Shown: positions 44,096-52,920 of the stretch, piece by piece
Layout: every line of letters starts with the position of its first letter
How positions within the stretch are numbered: the first letter of the stretch is position 1
Assembly: GCA_030685065.1 (NCBI GenBank)
Contig: JAUXQH010000013.1
Coordinates: 17,994-81,993 of the forward strand
Reading direction: 5' to 3'
DNA: 64,000 bases
Source of the DNA: Pseudomonadota bacterium
Lineage (GTDB): Bacteria > Myxococcota_A > UBA796 > SXON01
The notes under the pieces: generated by a model
The model's input: only the letters and a program-made list of their open reading frames with translations
What the model was told of the DNA's origin: nothing
Database searches by the model: none
Position numbers and translations under genes: made by a program

Positions 44096-45165
44096 GCGAC
44101 GCCGTTGCTGTCGGTGCCCTCGACGCGTACGGCGGGGCGCAGGCTCGGGGGGTGCGGCTTGTGCGGGGGCGGCCGGATGACGAGGCCCTCGGCCTCGAGC
44201 ATGTCGAGATCCATGTCGGCGGGGCGGCCGGCGGTGGTGAGGTAGTTCCCCATCATCACGCCGTTGGCCCCGGCCCGGAAGATCTCGGTCTGGCGCTCAC
44301 GGAGGTTGATCGCGCGCCCGCCGCACACGATGAGGTCCTTCGTGGGGAGGACAAGGCGGTAGAGGGCGATGATCTTGAGGCAATCCTCGGCCGTGAGCGT
44401 GTGCTGGTTCTCCAGCGGGGTGCCCGGGCGAGGGTTGAGGAAGTTGAGCGGCACGCTGTCCACGTCGAGCTCACGGAGCTCCATCGCCAGCTCCACGCGC
44501 TGCTCCCAGCTCTCACCCATGCCGAAGATGCCGCCCGAGCACGTGTACATGCCGAGCGACTTCGCGGCCTTGATCGTGTCGACCTCGTCGTCGTAGCTGT
44601 GCGTCTGCACGATGTTCGCGTGGAACGAACGCGCGGTCTCCAGGTTGTGGTGCACGCTCTGGAGCCCGGCGGATTGCAGCTCGGCGAGGCCGTCCTTCGA
44701 CATCAGGCCGAGGGATGCGCACGTCTGCATCCCGGTCTCCGCGCGGATGGTGGCCACGGCCTCCTTCACGATGTCGAGCTCCTTGCGGTTCGTCATCGCC
44801 CGGCCGCTCGCGACCAGCGAAAACTCGCGCACGCCGCTGTTCCAGGCCTCCTTGGCCTCGGCGACGAGGGTGCCCGCGTCCTTCATCTGGTACTTCGGCG
44901 CATCGGTCGTGTAGTGCGCCGATTGGCTGCAGAAGGAGCACGCCTCCGCGCAGCGACCGCTCTTCGCGTTCGAGATCCCGCACGTGTTGACGAAGTTCCC
45001 CTTGTGCTCGTGGCGCACCGCCTGGGCGGTGGCCCACAGCGCTTCGAGCTGTTCGGGGGCGCTCAGCGCGAGGATGGCGCGGGCCTCGTCGTCCGAGATG
45101 CCCTCTCCACGCTCGCCACGCGCGCGGATGTCCGCCCAGTCCAACACAACTTCAGCTTGGCGCAT
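44092..45165 (-). CDS. bioB: Biotin synthase (BioB)
   Basis: Radical SAM enzyme that inserts sulfur into dethiobiotin. From the ATG at 45165 the protein has 357 residues. The cluster-binding CxxxCxxC is C72-C76-C79 in RCAEACSFCSQS; downstream YTCSGGIFGMGESWEQRVE, NFLNPRPGTPLEN and GANGVMMGNYLTTAGR are typical of BioB. An extension rich in Pro/His/Arg ends the protein. Upstream codons in the open frame to 45333 are discarded as they lie before the conserved N-terminus. First enzyme gene of bioB-bioF-C15 peptidase. Confidence 0.95.
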   Translation of the reverse strand: MRQAEVVLDWADIRARGERGEGISDDEARAILALSAPEQLEALWATAQAVRHEHKGNFVNTCGISNAKSGRCAEACSFCSQSAHYTTDAPKYQMKDAGTLVAEAKEAWNSGVREFSLVASGRAMTNRKELDIVKEAVATIRAETGMQTCASLGLMSKDGLAELQSAGLQSVHHNLETARSFHANIVQTHSYDDEVDTIKAAKSLGMYTCSGGIFGMGESWEQRVELAMELRELDVDSVPLNFLNPRPGTPLENQHTLTAEDCLKIIALYRLVLPTKDLIVCGGRAINLRERQTEIFRAGANGVMMGNYLTTAGRPADMDLDMLEAEGLVIRPPPHKPHPPSLRPAVRVEGTDSNGVA

Positions 45166-45263
45166 CGGGAACTCCGGCAAGGCCGGCCCCCTAGCGCGAC
45201 GCGGCCCGCGAAGCCACTCGGGGCCGCGACGGGGGGAGGGCGGCCTGGCCGCCCTCCGCACGC

Positions 45264-45635
45264 CTACGACGCCTGCACCTGCTGCTCGACCTCTCGGAGG
45301 ATCTGCGCGGCGGGGCCCGTGCGGTTCGCGCACAAGCAGCGTTTGTAGCTCTTCCAGAGCTCGGCCAGGTAGGGATCTTCGGCCAGGCGGTGCTCGTCGG
45401 GCTCGCTGTCGGTGATGGACAGCTCGGCGCCCCCGAGGGTGCGACGCCGGTGAAGGGTACGGAGCCCGTTCACGAAATAGCCCGCGGCCTGGGGCTCGCC
45501 GCGCCGGCGGAGCTCCATGAACACGCGCCAGAGGATGCTCTCCGGTAGGGACGAGACGGTGTCGGGGGGAACCTTGAGGAGCCTCACTAGGTCACGGGTG
45601 GGGACTGAAAAGTCGATCTGGGGCACTTCGTTCAT
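45264..45635 (-). CDS. Conserved-looking hypothetical protein, 123 residues
   Basis: A soluble charged protein whose ATG at 45635 has a good GGGAG six bases upstream. It is helical, with RRGEPQAAGYFVNGLRTLHR in the middle and YLAELWKSYKRCLCANR near the end. No family recognised. It lies 98 bases ahead of bioB on the same strand; co-transcription is possible. Confidence 0.62.
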   Translation of the reverse strand: MNEVPQIDFSVPTRDLVRLLKVPPDTVSSLPESILWRVFMELRRRGEPQAAGYFVNGLRTLHRRRTLGGAELSITDSEPDEHRLAEDPYLAELWKSYKRCLCANRTGPAAQILREVEQQVQAS

Positions 45636-45818
45636 GCAAACTCCCGGTTTCGGCACGGGCGAGACGCCCTCACAGCATACCACGGCCGGGGTTCGCTCCG
45701 CCGTCGGTCGCCGCAGCCCGCCGAGATCGTAGGGCCTCTGGGAGCTATCGCGCACTCCGTTCATGCCGGGTCGCGACGGCCCTGCGCCAAGGTCCGGCGC
45801 GCCGGTTAGTTCGAGCGC

Positions 45819-46976
45819 ATGTTGCTGCTCCTCGGCGCTTGCGCCTTCCGCCCTCCAGCGGAGACGCCCGCGCTCGTGGCCGCGGCGGGCCCCGTGCGAA
45901 CGGTCCCGCTCCCGGCCGGCGAGCCCGTCCGTGTGGCCGTGCGCGCGGGCAGTGCCCATGATCCACCGGGTCGGGAGGGCCTCGCGTGGGTCACGGCTCA
46001 CGCGATTGCCGCGGCAGGTGGCGCCACCGTCGACGTGGGGGCGGAGGCCGTCGTGTACTCGGTCGCCGTGGAGGGCGTGCCCGCCCTGGCCCTCGCGCTC
46101 GCGGCGCCGCCCTCGCTCGAACGGGTCGCGGCGGCGCGCACCGACGCCGCCCAGGCCCTCGCCGACCTCGATTGCCGCGCCCTCGCCGAGCGTGCCTGGG
46201 ACACCTGGATCTACACCGGGCATCCGTACGGCCACGCCCCCGAGGGCCGCCTCTCGGTGCTCCCGACGCTCAGCGCGCTCGAGGTGGCGGCGGTCCAGCA
46301 GGGCCGGTACGTCCGGAGCGTGGCCGTCGTGGGCGTCCCCGTGGGCGTCGGCCTCGATCCCGGGCTGTTCGGCAGCCTGCCGCCACGGCTCTCCGCCTCC
46401 CCGGTCCCTGCGGTGCGCCTTCCGCTCCCCGCCGCCCGGGTGCTGGTGGTCACCGCCGAAAACATGCGATGCCTCGTGGCGGGCCACCCCACCGATCCGG
46501 ACGTCGCGGCCGCCCCGGCGGTCGACGCCCTGCTCGCCGGCCGCGGTGACTCGCTGGTCGCGCGCCGCCGCCAGCCGCGCCGCCTCGTCTCGCTTCCGCT
46601 CCCGCCCGATGTCGACGTGGGCGCCCGCGTGGCCCAGGTGCTCGCCGGCGGCTGGCTCCCCCTGTGGCAGGCCAGCCGGGTGTTCGCGCCCGAGTCCACC
46701 GTCCCCGCGGCAAACGTCCTCGGGGACGAGCTCCTCGCCATGAACCCCTGGCCGTCGCTCGCCCGGCCCCTGGTGATCGGCGCGGGTACGGGCGCCTCTG
46801 ACGTGAGCACCGGAGCCGCACCGGACGAGCCGGTCGATGCCCTGCTGGCCGCGTGGCTCACCTCGGCCGAGACACGCGCGGTCGTCGTGTTGCCCCCCGG
46901 AGAGCCGCTCGCCCTTGAATCCCTCGGCGCCACGGGCGTCCAAGCGGCAATGTCCGCACAGGAGCTGTTCCAATGA
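45819..46976 (+). CDS. M16-peptidase-like lipoprotein lacking the zinc motif
   Basis: A 385-residue exported protein that keeps the frame of M16 (pitrilysin/PqqL-like) proteases: an RVAVRAGSAHDPPGREGLAW opening where active enzymes read GSxxEPPGxxGLAHxxEH, then WDTWIYTGHPYGHAPEGR. The HxxEH zinc motif is lost (GLAWVTAHAIAA), so it should be proteolytically dead and may act as a scaffold or chaperone. A very short lipobox-like start (MLLLLGAC) is the only start available, as TAG lies four codons upstream. The stop overlaps the next lipoprotein start (ATGA). Confidence 0.66.
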   Translation: MLLLLGACAFRPPAETPALVAAAGPVRTVPLPAGEPVRVAVRAGSAHDPPGREGLAWVTAHAIAAAGGATVDVGAEAVVYSVAVEGVPALALALAAPPSLERVAAARTDAAQALADLDCRALAERAWDTWIYTGHPYGHAPEGRLSVLPTLSALEVAAVQQGRYVRSVAVVGVPVGVGLDPGLFGSLPPRLSASPVPAVRLPLPAARVLVVTAENMRCLVAGHPTDPDVAAAPAVDALLAGRGDSLVARRRQPRRLVSLPLPPDVDVGARVAQVLAGGWLPLWQASRVFAPESTVPAANVLGDELLAMNPWPSLARPLVIGAGTGASDVSTGAAPDEPVDALLAAWLTSAETRAVVVLPPGEPLALESLGATGVQAAMSAQELFQ

Positions 46977-47806
46977 TCCTCGCTTCGACGCTCGGCCTCG
47001 CCGGCCTCCTCGGCTGCAGCGGCGGCGACTTCTCCGCCTTCGTGCCCACGGTGAAGTTTCAGCGGCTGGATCTGACCAGCATCGACTTCGAGCGAATCAA
47101 CGTCGACTTCGTGTTCGACATCGACAACCCGAACCCGATCGACATCCCGCTCTCGAGCTTCAGCTACGCGCTCGGCTTCGAGGGCGTGGACGTGCTGTCG
47201 GGCGAGGATCCGGACGGCCTCCGGCTCGGCTCAGAGGGCACGAGCGAGCTCGCGTTGCCCATCACCATCGAGTTCGCGAACATCTTCGAGGTGGCCACGG
47301 CCACTCGCGGCCTCGACTACATCGGGTTCGGCCTTCGGGGCAATTTCGGCTTCGACACCGACCTCGGCCCCGTGGCCATCGAGTTCGACGAGGAGGGATC
47401 CTTCCCCGCGTTGCGCCTGCCGAAGTTCAATCTCGGGCAGCTGCGGATCGAGACCGCGTCCGGCGAAGGCCTGGGCCTCGGGCTCGACATCGACATCGAC
47501 AACGATCTCGGCTCCGCGCTCGACTTCTCCAACCTCGACTTCACGATGAACGTCGCGGGGGTTCGCCTCGGCGGGGGCACCATGGCCGAGGTGGACGAGG
47601 TCCCGGGCGCCACGAGCAAGACGGTCACCATCCCCTTCTCGGTCAACTACGAGGACGCGGCGAACGCCCTCGGTTCGGTGGCCGACGGCGAGCAGATCAC
47701 GCTGCAGCTCGACGCCCTGATGGACGTCGACACTCCGTTCGGCGTGCTCCCCCTCTCGGTGGATGAGCGGGGGGACGTGGAGCTGGTCGACGAGACCTCG
47801 CGGTGA
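46973..47806 (+). CDS. LEA14/WHy-type lipoprotein
   Basis: A 277-residue lipoprotein (lipobox LAGLLGC) with two late-embryogenesis-abundant type-2 (WHy) modules: LTSIDFERINVDFVFDIDNP followed by NPIDIPLSSFSYALGFEG, and again LDIDIDNDLGSALDFSNLDF. These all-beta domains are linked to desiccation or envelope stability. Translationally coupled by ATGA to the M16-like gene, so the two probably form a complex or act together at the outer membrane. Confidence 0.82.
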   Translation: MILASTLGLAGLLGCSGGDFSAFVPTVKFQRLDLTSIDFERINVDFVFDIDNPNPIDIPLSSFSYALGFEGVDVLSGEDPDGLRLGSEGTSELALPITIEFANIFEVATATRGLDYIGFGLRGNFGFDTDLGPVAIEFDEEGSFPALRLPKFNLGQLRIETASGEGLGLGLDIDIDNDLGSALDFSNLDFTMNVAGVRLGGGTMAEVDEVPGATSKTVTIPFSVNYEDAANALGSVADGEQITLQLDALMDVDTPFGVLPLSVDERGDVELVDETSR

Positions 47807-47848
47807 GCGCCTGCGCCGCGCGGGGAAAAATCGAGTAGCATTGGGCGC

Positions 47849-49096
47849 ATGCCCATCTCAGAGTCCCTGACGCCGCGTGACATGCGCGGCCGCGCCCCGA
47901 ACGAAGACGCGCTCGGGTTTGACCGCCTCGCTCGCTCCTTTCTCCGCACGCTCGTCCGCCAGGGCCACGGCACCGTCGCGCACGTGCAAGGCGCGCCCGG
48001 CTCGGGGAAGACGGAGTTCATGCGCCGCTGCATGCACTTCGTGGAGGTCGAGCGAGAGGCGCTCGGATCGGACATCGTCCCCGACCTCTTCGGCGTCACC
48101 ACCTGGTACAACCCGTGGGTCTACGCCAAGCAGGGCAACCTCCTCGCGGGGTTGGTCGCGACGATTGCCCGCACCGGCGGCGCCAACACCGCCAGCCAGA
48201 TCGATCGTGCGCGCGACATCGTCAGCCAGATGAACCGGCTGCGCTTCGACGGGATCGTCCCCGAGAGCGCGGGCTCGGCCCTCACGCCGAACGACGTCGA
48301 TCCGGTCGAGCGCATCCGGCGGGGCGTCACCCAGCTGGTCGACCTCGTGAAACAAGGCCAGCGCGGGCGGCTCGTGGTGTTCGTTGCCGATATCGACCTG
48401 CTCACGCCGCCCGTGCGGCTCGCGTTCCTGGACGGGCTGCGCCTGCTGCTCGGTGGCGGCGCGGACGTTGCGGTCGTGGTCGCGATGGGCCGGGAGGCCG
48501 GCCTCGCCTCGATCCGCTCGCGCGACGGGGACATCTCCACGTTGGCGGCCACCCGGCTCCTCGACGAGATGGTCGACTTCACGGTGACCGTCCCCAAGGT
48601 CGACATTCGCCGGATCGGCAGCCTGCTGCGCCGCTACATCGGCGTGAACGAGGTCGTGGTGCGCCGGGCCTTCGGCGAGGAGGCGATGAACGCGCTCACC
48701 GTGGCGGCCTCGCATCGGCAGCTCGGCATTCCGCGCTTCCTCGAGCGCCTCTCCGCGCGCGTCCTGATGCTCTCCGACTTCACCCTCGAAGCCCGGGCGA
48801 TGCGTGAGCTCTCCGAAGCGCAGTGGTCATGGGTGGTGCTCTCCGAGCGCTGGCCCGAGTTCCGGCGATTCATGATCCGCGGTGGAAAGGATCGTTGGCT
48901 CCAGCTCAAGCAGGCCGTCGCGGCGCTGAACCTGGACGGCTCCCCGCCGCGCTCGGGGGCGCCCGCCGAGATCGGGGACTGGCTGCGCCAGGACCCGCTG
49001 CTCGCGGACTACCTGCGCCTGCATACCGACGGGTTCGACCGCGACAACATGGGGGTGTACTGGGTGGAAGACACGTTGCTGCAAGCGGGATTGTAG
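47849..49096 (+). CDS. KAP-family P-loop NTPase
   Basis: A 415-residue ATPase. Walker A GAPGSGKT at residues 48-55; TWYNPWVYAKQGNLLAGLVA corresponds to the FNAW region of KAP NTPases; Walker B is RLVVFVADIDLL. Classical KAP proteins carry membrane helices between Walker A and B; here that insertion is a short helical segment, so the protein is cytosolic. KAP NTPases act in membrane complex assembly or, in some operons, anti-phage defence. No toxin or nuclease gene is nearby, so defence is not supported. It stands alone after the lipoprotein pair. Confidence 0.78.
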   Translation: MPISESLTPRDMRGRAPNEDALGFDRLARSFLRTLVRQGHGTVAHVQGAPGSGKTEFMRRCMHFVEVEREALGSDIVPDLFGVTTWYNPWVYAKQGNLLAGLVATIARTGGANTASQIDRARDIVSQMNRLRFDGIVPESAGSALTPNDVDPVERIRRGVTQLVDLVKQGQRGRLVVFVADIDLLTPPVRLAFLDGLRLLLGGGADVAVVVAMGREAGLASIRSRDGDISTLAATRLLDEMVDFTVTVPKVDIRRIGSLLRRYIGVNEVVVRRAFGEEAMNALTVAASHRQLGIPRFLERLSARVLMLSDFTLEARAMRELSEAQWSWVVLSERWPEFRRFMIRGGKDRWLQLKQAVAALNLDGSPPRSGAPAEIGDWLRQDPLLADYLRLHTDGFDRDNMGVYWVEDTLLQAGL

Positions 49097-49164
49097 CGAG
49101 CCTGGCGCAAGAACGTGCGCGGTAGAGGCCGCGGATGGTTGCCAGCGACGCCCCCGGAGCATAG

Positions 49165-49184
49165 CTGAATGAGGATTCATTCAG
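49165..49184. promoter_or_regulatory. FadR-like palindromic operator upstream of third beta-oxidation operon
   Basis: CTGAATGAGGATTCATTCAG, an 8+4+8 perfect palindrome. The inner 18 bases fit the TetR-type FadR box consensus TGAATGAMTANTCATTCA of Bacillus in both half-sites and spacing. It ends 10 bases before the ATG at 49195 and runs into the GGAG ribosome-binding site, so a bound repressor would block initiation or early transcription. Shares its half-site with the palindrome at 31820. Confidence 0.72.
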
Positions 49185-49194
49185 GAGCGTCCGA

Positions 49195-51552
49195 ATGGCC
49201 GTCAAGAAGGTCGCCGTCCTCGGGGCGGGCGTGATGGGGCAGGGCATCGCGGCTCACCTCGCCAACGCGGGCATCGACAGCCTGCTGTACGACATCCCTC
49301 CCAAGGAGGGGTCCGACCCGCGCGCCGTCGCGAAGGCCGGCATCGCCAACCTCCCGAAGCTCAAGCCCGCCGCGCTGTACCGCGCGGGGGACGTGTCGCG
49401 GATCACCCCGTGCGAGTACGAAGCGGACAAGGGCCGCCTCGCCGAGTGTGACGTGATCATCGAGGTGGTCGCGGAGATCCTCCCGATCAAGAAGAAGGTG
49501 TTCGCCTGGGTCGCGGAGAACCGCAAGCCCGGCAGCATCGTCTCGTCGAACACCTCCGGCATCCCCATCGCGGCCATGACCGAGGGCATGCCCGAGGAGC
49601 TTCGCCAGCACTTCCTGGTGACGCACTTCTTCAATCCCGTGCGCTACATGCGCCTCCTCGAGCTCGTCACGGGCCCGGAGACAGCGGCGAGCGTCGTCGC
49701 GACCTGGCATGACTTCGGCGAGCGCGTGCTCGGCAAGGGCATCGTCTACGGCAAGGACACGCCCGCGTTCATCGCGAACCGCATCGGCACGTTCGGCATC
49801 AGCTCGGTGTTCCGTCACATGGCGGCCGGTGGCTTCACCGTCGAGCAGGTCGACATGATCTGGGGCAAGCCCACGGGCCGCCCCGCCTCCGCCGTGTTCC
49901 GCACCGGTGACCTCGTCGGGCTCGACACGCTCAAGCACGTCATCGAGGGCATCCACGCGGGCTGCCCGAACGACGAGCAGCGCGACACGTTCGTCGTGCC
50001 CGACTACCTCCAGGTGCTCATCGAGCGCGGCGCGCTCGGGGAGAAGTCCGGCGCGGGCTTCTACAAGAAGGTGAAGAAGGACGACGGATCGAGCGAGATC
50101 CTCGTCTTCGACCTGGGCACCCGCGAGTACCGCGCGCAGGCCAAGGTCCGCTTCGACAGCCTCGGCGCGGCACGCAAGGCGGAGACCCCCGCCGAGAGCC
50201 TCAAGATCATCCTCAAGGGCACCGACGCCGCCGCGAAGTTCGTGTGGGACGTCACCGCCGACACCCTGATCTACGCGGCCAACCGCGTGGGCGAGATCGC
50301 GGACGACATCGTCAACATCGACCGCGGCATGCGCTGGGGTTTTGCCTGGGAGATGGGCCCGTTCGAGAGCTGGGACGCGATCGGCGTGCCCGAGTCCGTG
50401 GCCCGCATGGAGGCCGAGGGCCGCGTCGTGCCGAAGTGGGTCAAGGACATGCTCGCCAGCGGGCGCACGTCCTTCTACCAGCGCGTGGACAAGGAGCGGA
50501 CCTTCTTCACCGGCGGCGTCAAGCGCGTCCCGACGAGCGACGGCCAGCTCCTCCTCGACGACGTGCGCGCGCGCGGCGGCGAAGTGGCGCGCAACGTGTC
50601 GGCGTCCATCCTGGATCTGGGGGACGGCGTCGCCTGCCTCGAGTTCCACAGCAAGATGAACGCGTTGGATGACCAGATCTTCCCGATGTACACCCAGGCG
50701 CTCGACATGCTCGACGCCGGCAAGTTCGACGCGCTCGTCGTCGGGAACCAGGGTGGCAACGCGTTCTGCGCGGGCGCCAACATCCTGATGATCCTGATGG
50801 GCGCGATGCAGCAGGACTGGAAGTCCATCGGCGACAGCGTCAGCGGCCTGCAGAACCTGCTGATGCGCGCCAAGTACAACGACAAGCCCGTCGTCACCGC
50901 GCCCTGGGGCCTGACCCTCGGCGGCGGTGTCGAGGTGACCATGCACTCCGCGGCCACCCAGGGCGCGGGTGAGCTCTACGCCGGCCTGGTCGAGGTGGGC
51001 GTGGGCCTCATCCCGGCGGGCGGCGGCTGCAAGGAGATGTTGGCCCGCTACATGGGCGACATCCCCCCGGGCGTGGCCTACGACCCGAACCCCTTCGTGC
51101 AGAAGGCGTTTGAGCACATCGCCATGGCCAAGGTGGCCACGAGCGGCGAGGAGGCCCGCGACGCCGGCTTCCTTCGCGCGTCCGACCGCCTCACGCTCGA
51201 CCCCGACCGCCAGATCGGCGACGCGAAGAAGCTCGCCCTCGGCCTGGTCCAGGCCGGCTACAAGGCGCCGCGCAAGCGCACCTTCAAGCTCCCGGGCGCC
51301 TCCGGTCGCGCGGCCATCGAGCTGTTCCTGTACCAGATGCGCGAGGGCGGGTTCATCACCCCCTACGACATCGTGGTCTCGAAGAAGCTCGCGTGGGTGC
51401 TCACCGGCGGGGACATCCCGAGCAACGCGGTTCGCACGGAGCAGGACATCCTCGATCTCGAGCGGGAGGCCTTCCTCTCGCTCTGCGGCAACGCCGAGAC
51501 CGTGGCCCGCATCCAGCACATGCTCGAGAAGGGCAAGCCCCTCCGCAACTAG
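49195..51552 (+). CDS. fadN: FadN-type 3-hydroxyacyl-CoA dehydrogenase / enoyl-CoA hydratase
   Basis: A 785-residue bifunctional beta-oxidation enzyme with the dehydrogenase first, as in FadN of Bacillus (about 789 residues). The NAD motif VAVLGAGVMGQGIAAHLANA opens the protein; SSNTSGIPIAAM and VTHFFNPVRYMRLLELV hold the active site; HCDH C-terminal domains follow (GALGEKSGAGFYKK; WGFAWEMGPFESWD). The crotonase part, about 470-730, has GNAFCAGANILMI and GGGVEVTMHSAATQ with LVEVGVGLIPAGGGC. ATG 49195 follows GGAG; the operator at 49165 overlaps this region. Followed by thiolase. Confidence 0.93.
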   Translation: MAVKKVAVLGAGVMGQGIAAHLANAGIDSLLYDIPPKEGSDPRAVAKAGIANLPKLKPAALYRAGDVSRITPCEYEADKGRLAECDVIIEVVAEILPIKKKVFAWVAENRKPGSIVSSNTSGIPIAAMTEGMPEELRQHFLVTHFFNPVRYMRLLELVTGPETAASVVATWHDFGERVLGKGIVYGKDTPAFIANRIGTFGISSVFRHMAAGGFTVEQVDMIWGKPTGRPASAVFRTGDLVGLDTLKHVIEGIHAGCPNDEQRDTFVVPDYLQVLIERGALGEKSGAGFYKKVKKDDGSSEILVFDLGTREYRAQAKVRFDSLGAARKAETPAESLKIILKGTDAAAKFVWDVTADTLIYAANRVGEIADDIVNIDRGMRWGFAWEMGPFESWDAIGVPESVARMEAEGRVVPKWVKDMLASGRTSFYQRVDKERTFFTGGVKRVPTSDGQLLLDDVRARGGEVARNVSASILDLGDGVACLEFHSKMNALDDQIFPMYTQALDMLDAGKFDALVVGNQGGNAFCAGANILMILMGAMQQDWKSIGDSVSGLQNLLMRAKYNDKPVVTAPWGLTLGGGVEVTMHSAATQGAGELYAGLVEVGVGLIPAGGGCKEMLARYMGDIPPGVAYDPNPFVQKAFEHIAMAKVATSGEEARDAGFLRASDRLTLDPDRQIGDAKKLALGLVQAGYKAPRKRTFKLPGASGRAAIELFLYQMREGGFITPYDIVVSKKLAWVLTGGDIPSNAVRTEQDILDLEREAFLSLCGNAETVARIQHMLEKGKPLRN

Positions 51553-51586
51553 CTGCCAGCCGGTCCTACCGGAACCAGGAGATCCC

Positions 51587-52756
51587 ATGCGTCAGCGTGA
51601 AGTCGTCGTCGTCGCCGCGGTGCGTTCCGCGGTCGGGAAGAGCGGGCGCGGCAGCCTCAAGGACACCCGTCCGGACGAGCTGCTCGGCCAGGTGATGCGC
51701 GGAGCGCTCGCCAAGGTGCCGGGGCTCGACCCCGCCACCCTCGATGACGTGGTCATGGGCTCTGCCATGCCCGAGGCCGAGCAGGGCATGAACATCGCCC
51801 GCATCGCCTCGTTCCTGGCGGGGGTGCCCGACAACGTCTCGGCCGTCACCGTCAACCGCTTCTGCAGCTCGGGCCTCCAGGCCCTGGCGCAGGCCGCCGC
51901 GGCCATCACCGCCGGCTGGCAGGACATCGCGCTCACCGGCGGTGTGGAGAGCATGAGCCAGATCGCGATGGGCGGCCAGAAGCCGTCTCCGCACCCCGGC
52001 CTCATGGAGACCCGCCCCGCCGCCTACACCCCGATGGGCATCACCGCGGAGAACGTGGCGGAGCGCTTCGGCGTGAGCCGCGAGGAGCAGGATCGCTTCG
52101 CGGTCGCCTCCCACCAGAAGGCGCTCGCCGCCATCCGCGCGGGCCGCTTCGTCGACGAGATCATCCCCATCCAGACCCGCCTCGCGACGGACAGCGGCTG
52201 GAAGGATCTGATCTTCTCGGTGGATGAGGGCCCGCGTGCGGACACCACCTTCGAGGGGCTCTCGAAGCTCAAGCCCGCCTTCAAGGTGGGCGGCACGGCC
52301 ACGGCCGGCAACTCGTCGCAGACGAGCGATGGCGCCGCGGCCACCGTGATCATGGCGCGCGAGGTCGCGGAGCGCCTCGGTCTCCCCATCCTCGGCGTGC
52401 TGCGCTCCTACCAGGTGGCCGGCGTGGCCCCGGAGATCATGGGCATCGGCCCAGTCGCGGCGATCCCCAAGGCGCTCGCCAAGGCGGGCCTCACCGTCGC
52501 CGACATCGATCTGGTCGAGCTCAACGAGGCCTTCGCGGCGCAGAGCGTCTACTGCGTGCGCGAGCTCGGCTTCGACCCCGCCAAGGTCAACGTGAACGGC
52601 GGCGCCATCGCGCTCGGTCACCCGCTCGGCTGCTCGGGCGCCAAGCTGGTGGCCACGCTCCTCCACGAGATGCCCCGCCGCAACGCCCGCTTCGGCGTGG
52701 TGAGCATGTGTATCGGGGGCGGCATGGGAGCCGCGGCGGTCTTCGAGCGCGAGTAG
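51587..52756 (+). CDS. fadA: 3-ketoacyl-CoA thiolase (FadA-type)
   Basis: A 389-residue thiolase; the ATG at 51587 follows AGGAG, and the longer frame is a shadow of the fadN-like gene. Catalytic Cys in [16 protein letters not shown], His in [15 protein letters not shown], second Cys in [33 protein letters not shown] is typical of FadA/acetyl-CoA acyltransferase. It completes the FadN-FadA operon. Its last codons form the left arm of a hairpin that includes the stop codon. Confidence 0.94.
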   Translation: MRQREVVVVAAVRSAVGKSGRGSLKDTRPDELLGQVMRGALAKVPGLDPATLDDVVMGSAMPEAEQGMNIARIASFLAGVPDNVSAVTVNRFCSSGLQALAQAAAAITAGWQDIALTGGVESMSQIAMGGQKPSPHPGLMETRPAAYTPMGITAENVAERFGVSREEQDRFAVASHQKALAAIRAGRFVDEIIPIQTRLATDSGWKDLIFSVDEGPRADTTFEGLSKLKPAFKVGGTATAGNSSQTSDGAAATVIMAREVAERLGLPILGVLRSYQVAGVAPEIMGIGPVAAIPKALAKAGLTVADIDLVELNEAFAAQSVYCVRELGFDPAKVNVNGGAIALGHPLGCSGAKLVATLLHEMPRRNARFGVVSMCIGGGMGAAAVFERE

Positions 52757-52796
52757 CGCTCGAAGCGAAGACTCGGGCGAGCGCGAGTAGCGCTCG
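52741..52796 (+). terminator. two hairpins at the end of the FadN/FadA operon
   Basis: CTTCGAGCGC-GAGTA-GCGCTCGAAG at 52741-52765 is a perfect 10-base stem with a 5-base loop containing part of the stop codon. The same core CGAGCGC-GAGTA-GCGCTCG is repeated at 52778-52796, so the 3' end of the gene looks partly duplicated. No T-run follows, so an intrinsic terminator of standard form is not shown; mRNA 3'-end protection is an alternative. Confidence 0.5.
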
Positions 52797-52920
52797 GAGC
52801 ACAAAGACCGGGTCGGCCGGGGATGAACTGAGAGGCCCCGGGGTTCGGGGTGTGCTGCACATGCTGGTGGGGGGCGCGCATACGTCCGCCCCGGCGCTAC
52901 ACTGCATCCGACCCCGGACG

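Noticed and set aside
47849..49096. anti-phage defence locus built on the KAP NTPase
   Set aside because: No nuclease, toxin, reverse transcriptase or other effector gene next to it; neighbours are lipoproteins and fatty-acid genes.
49177..51588. 803-codon minus-strand open frame
   Set aside because: Exact antisense of the FadN-like gene; composition is shadow-like, with no motif.
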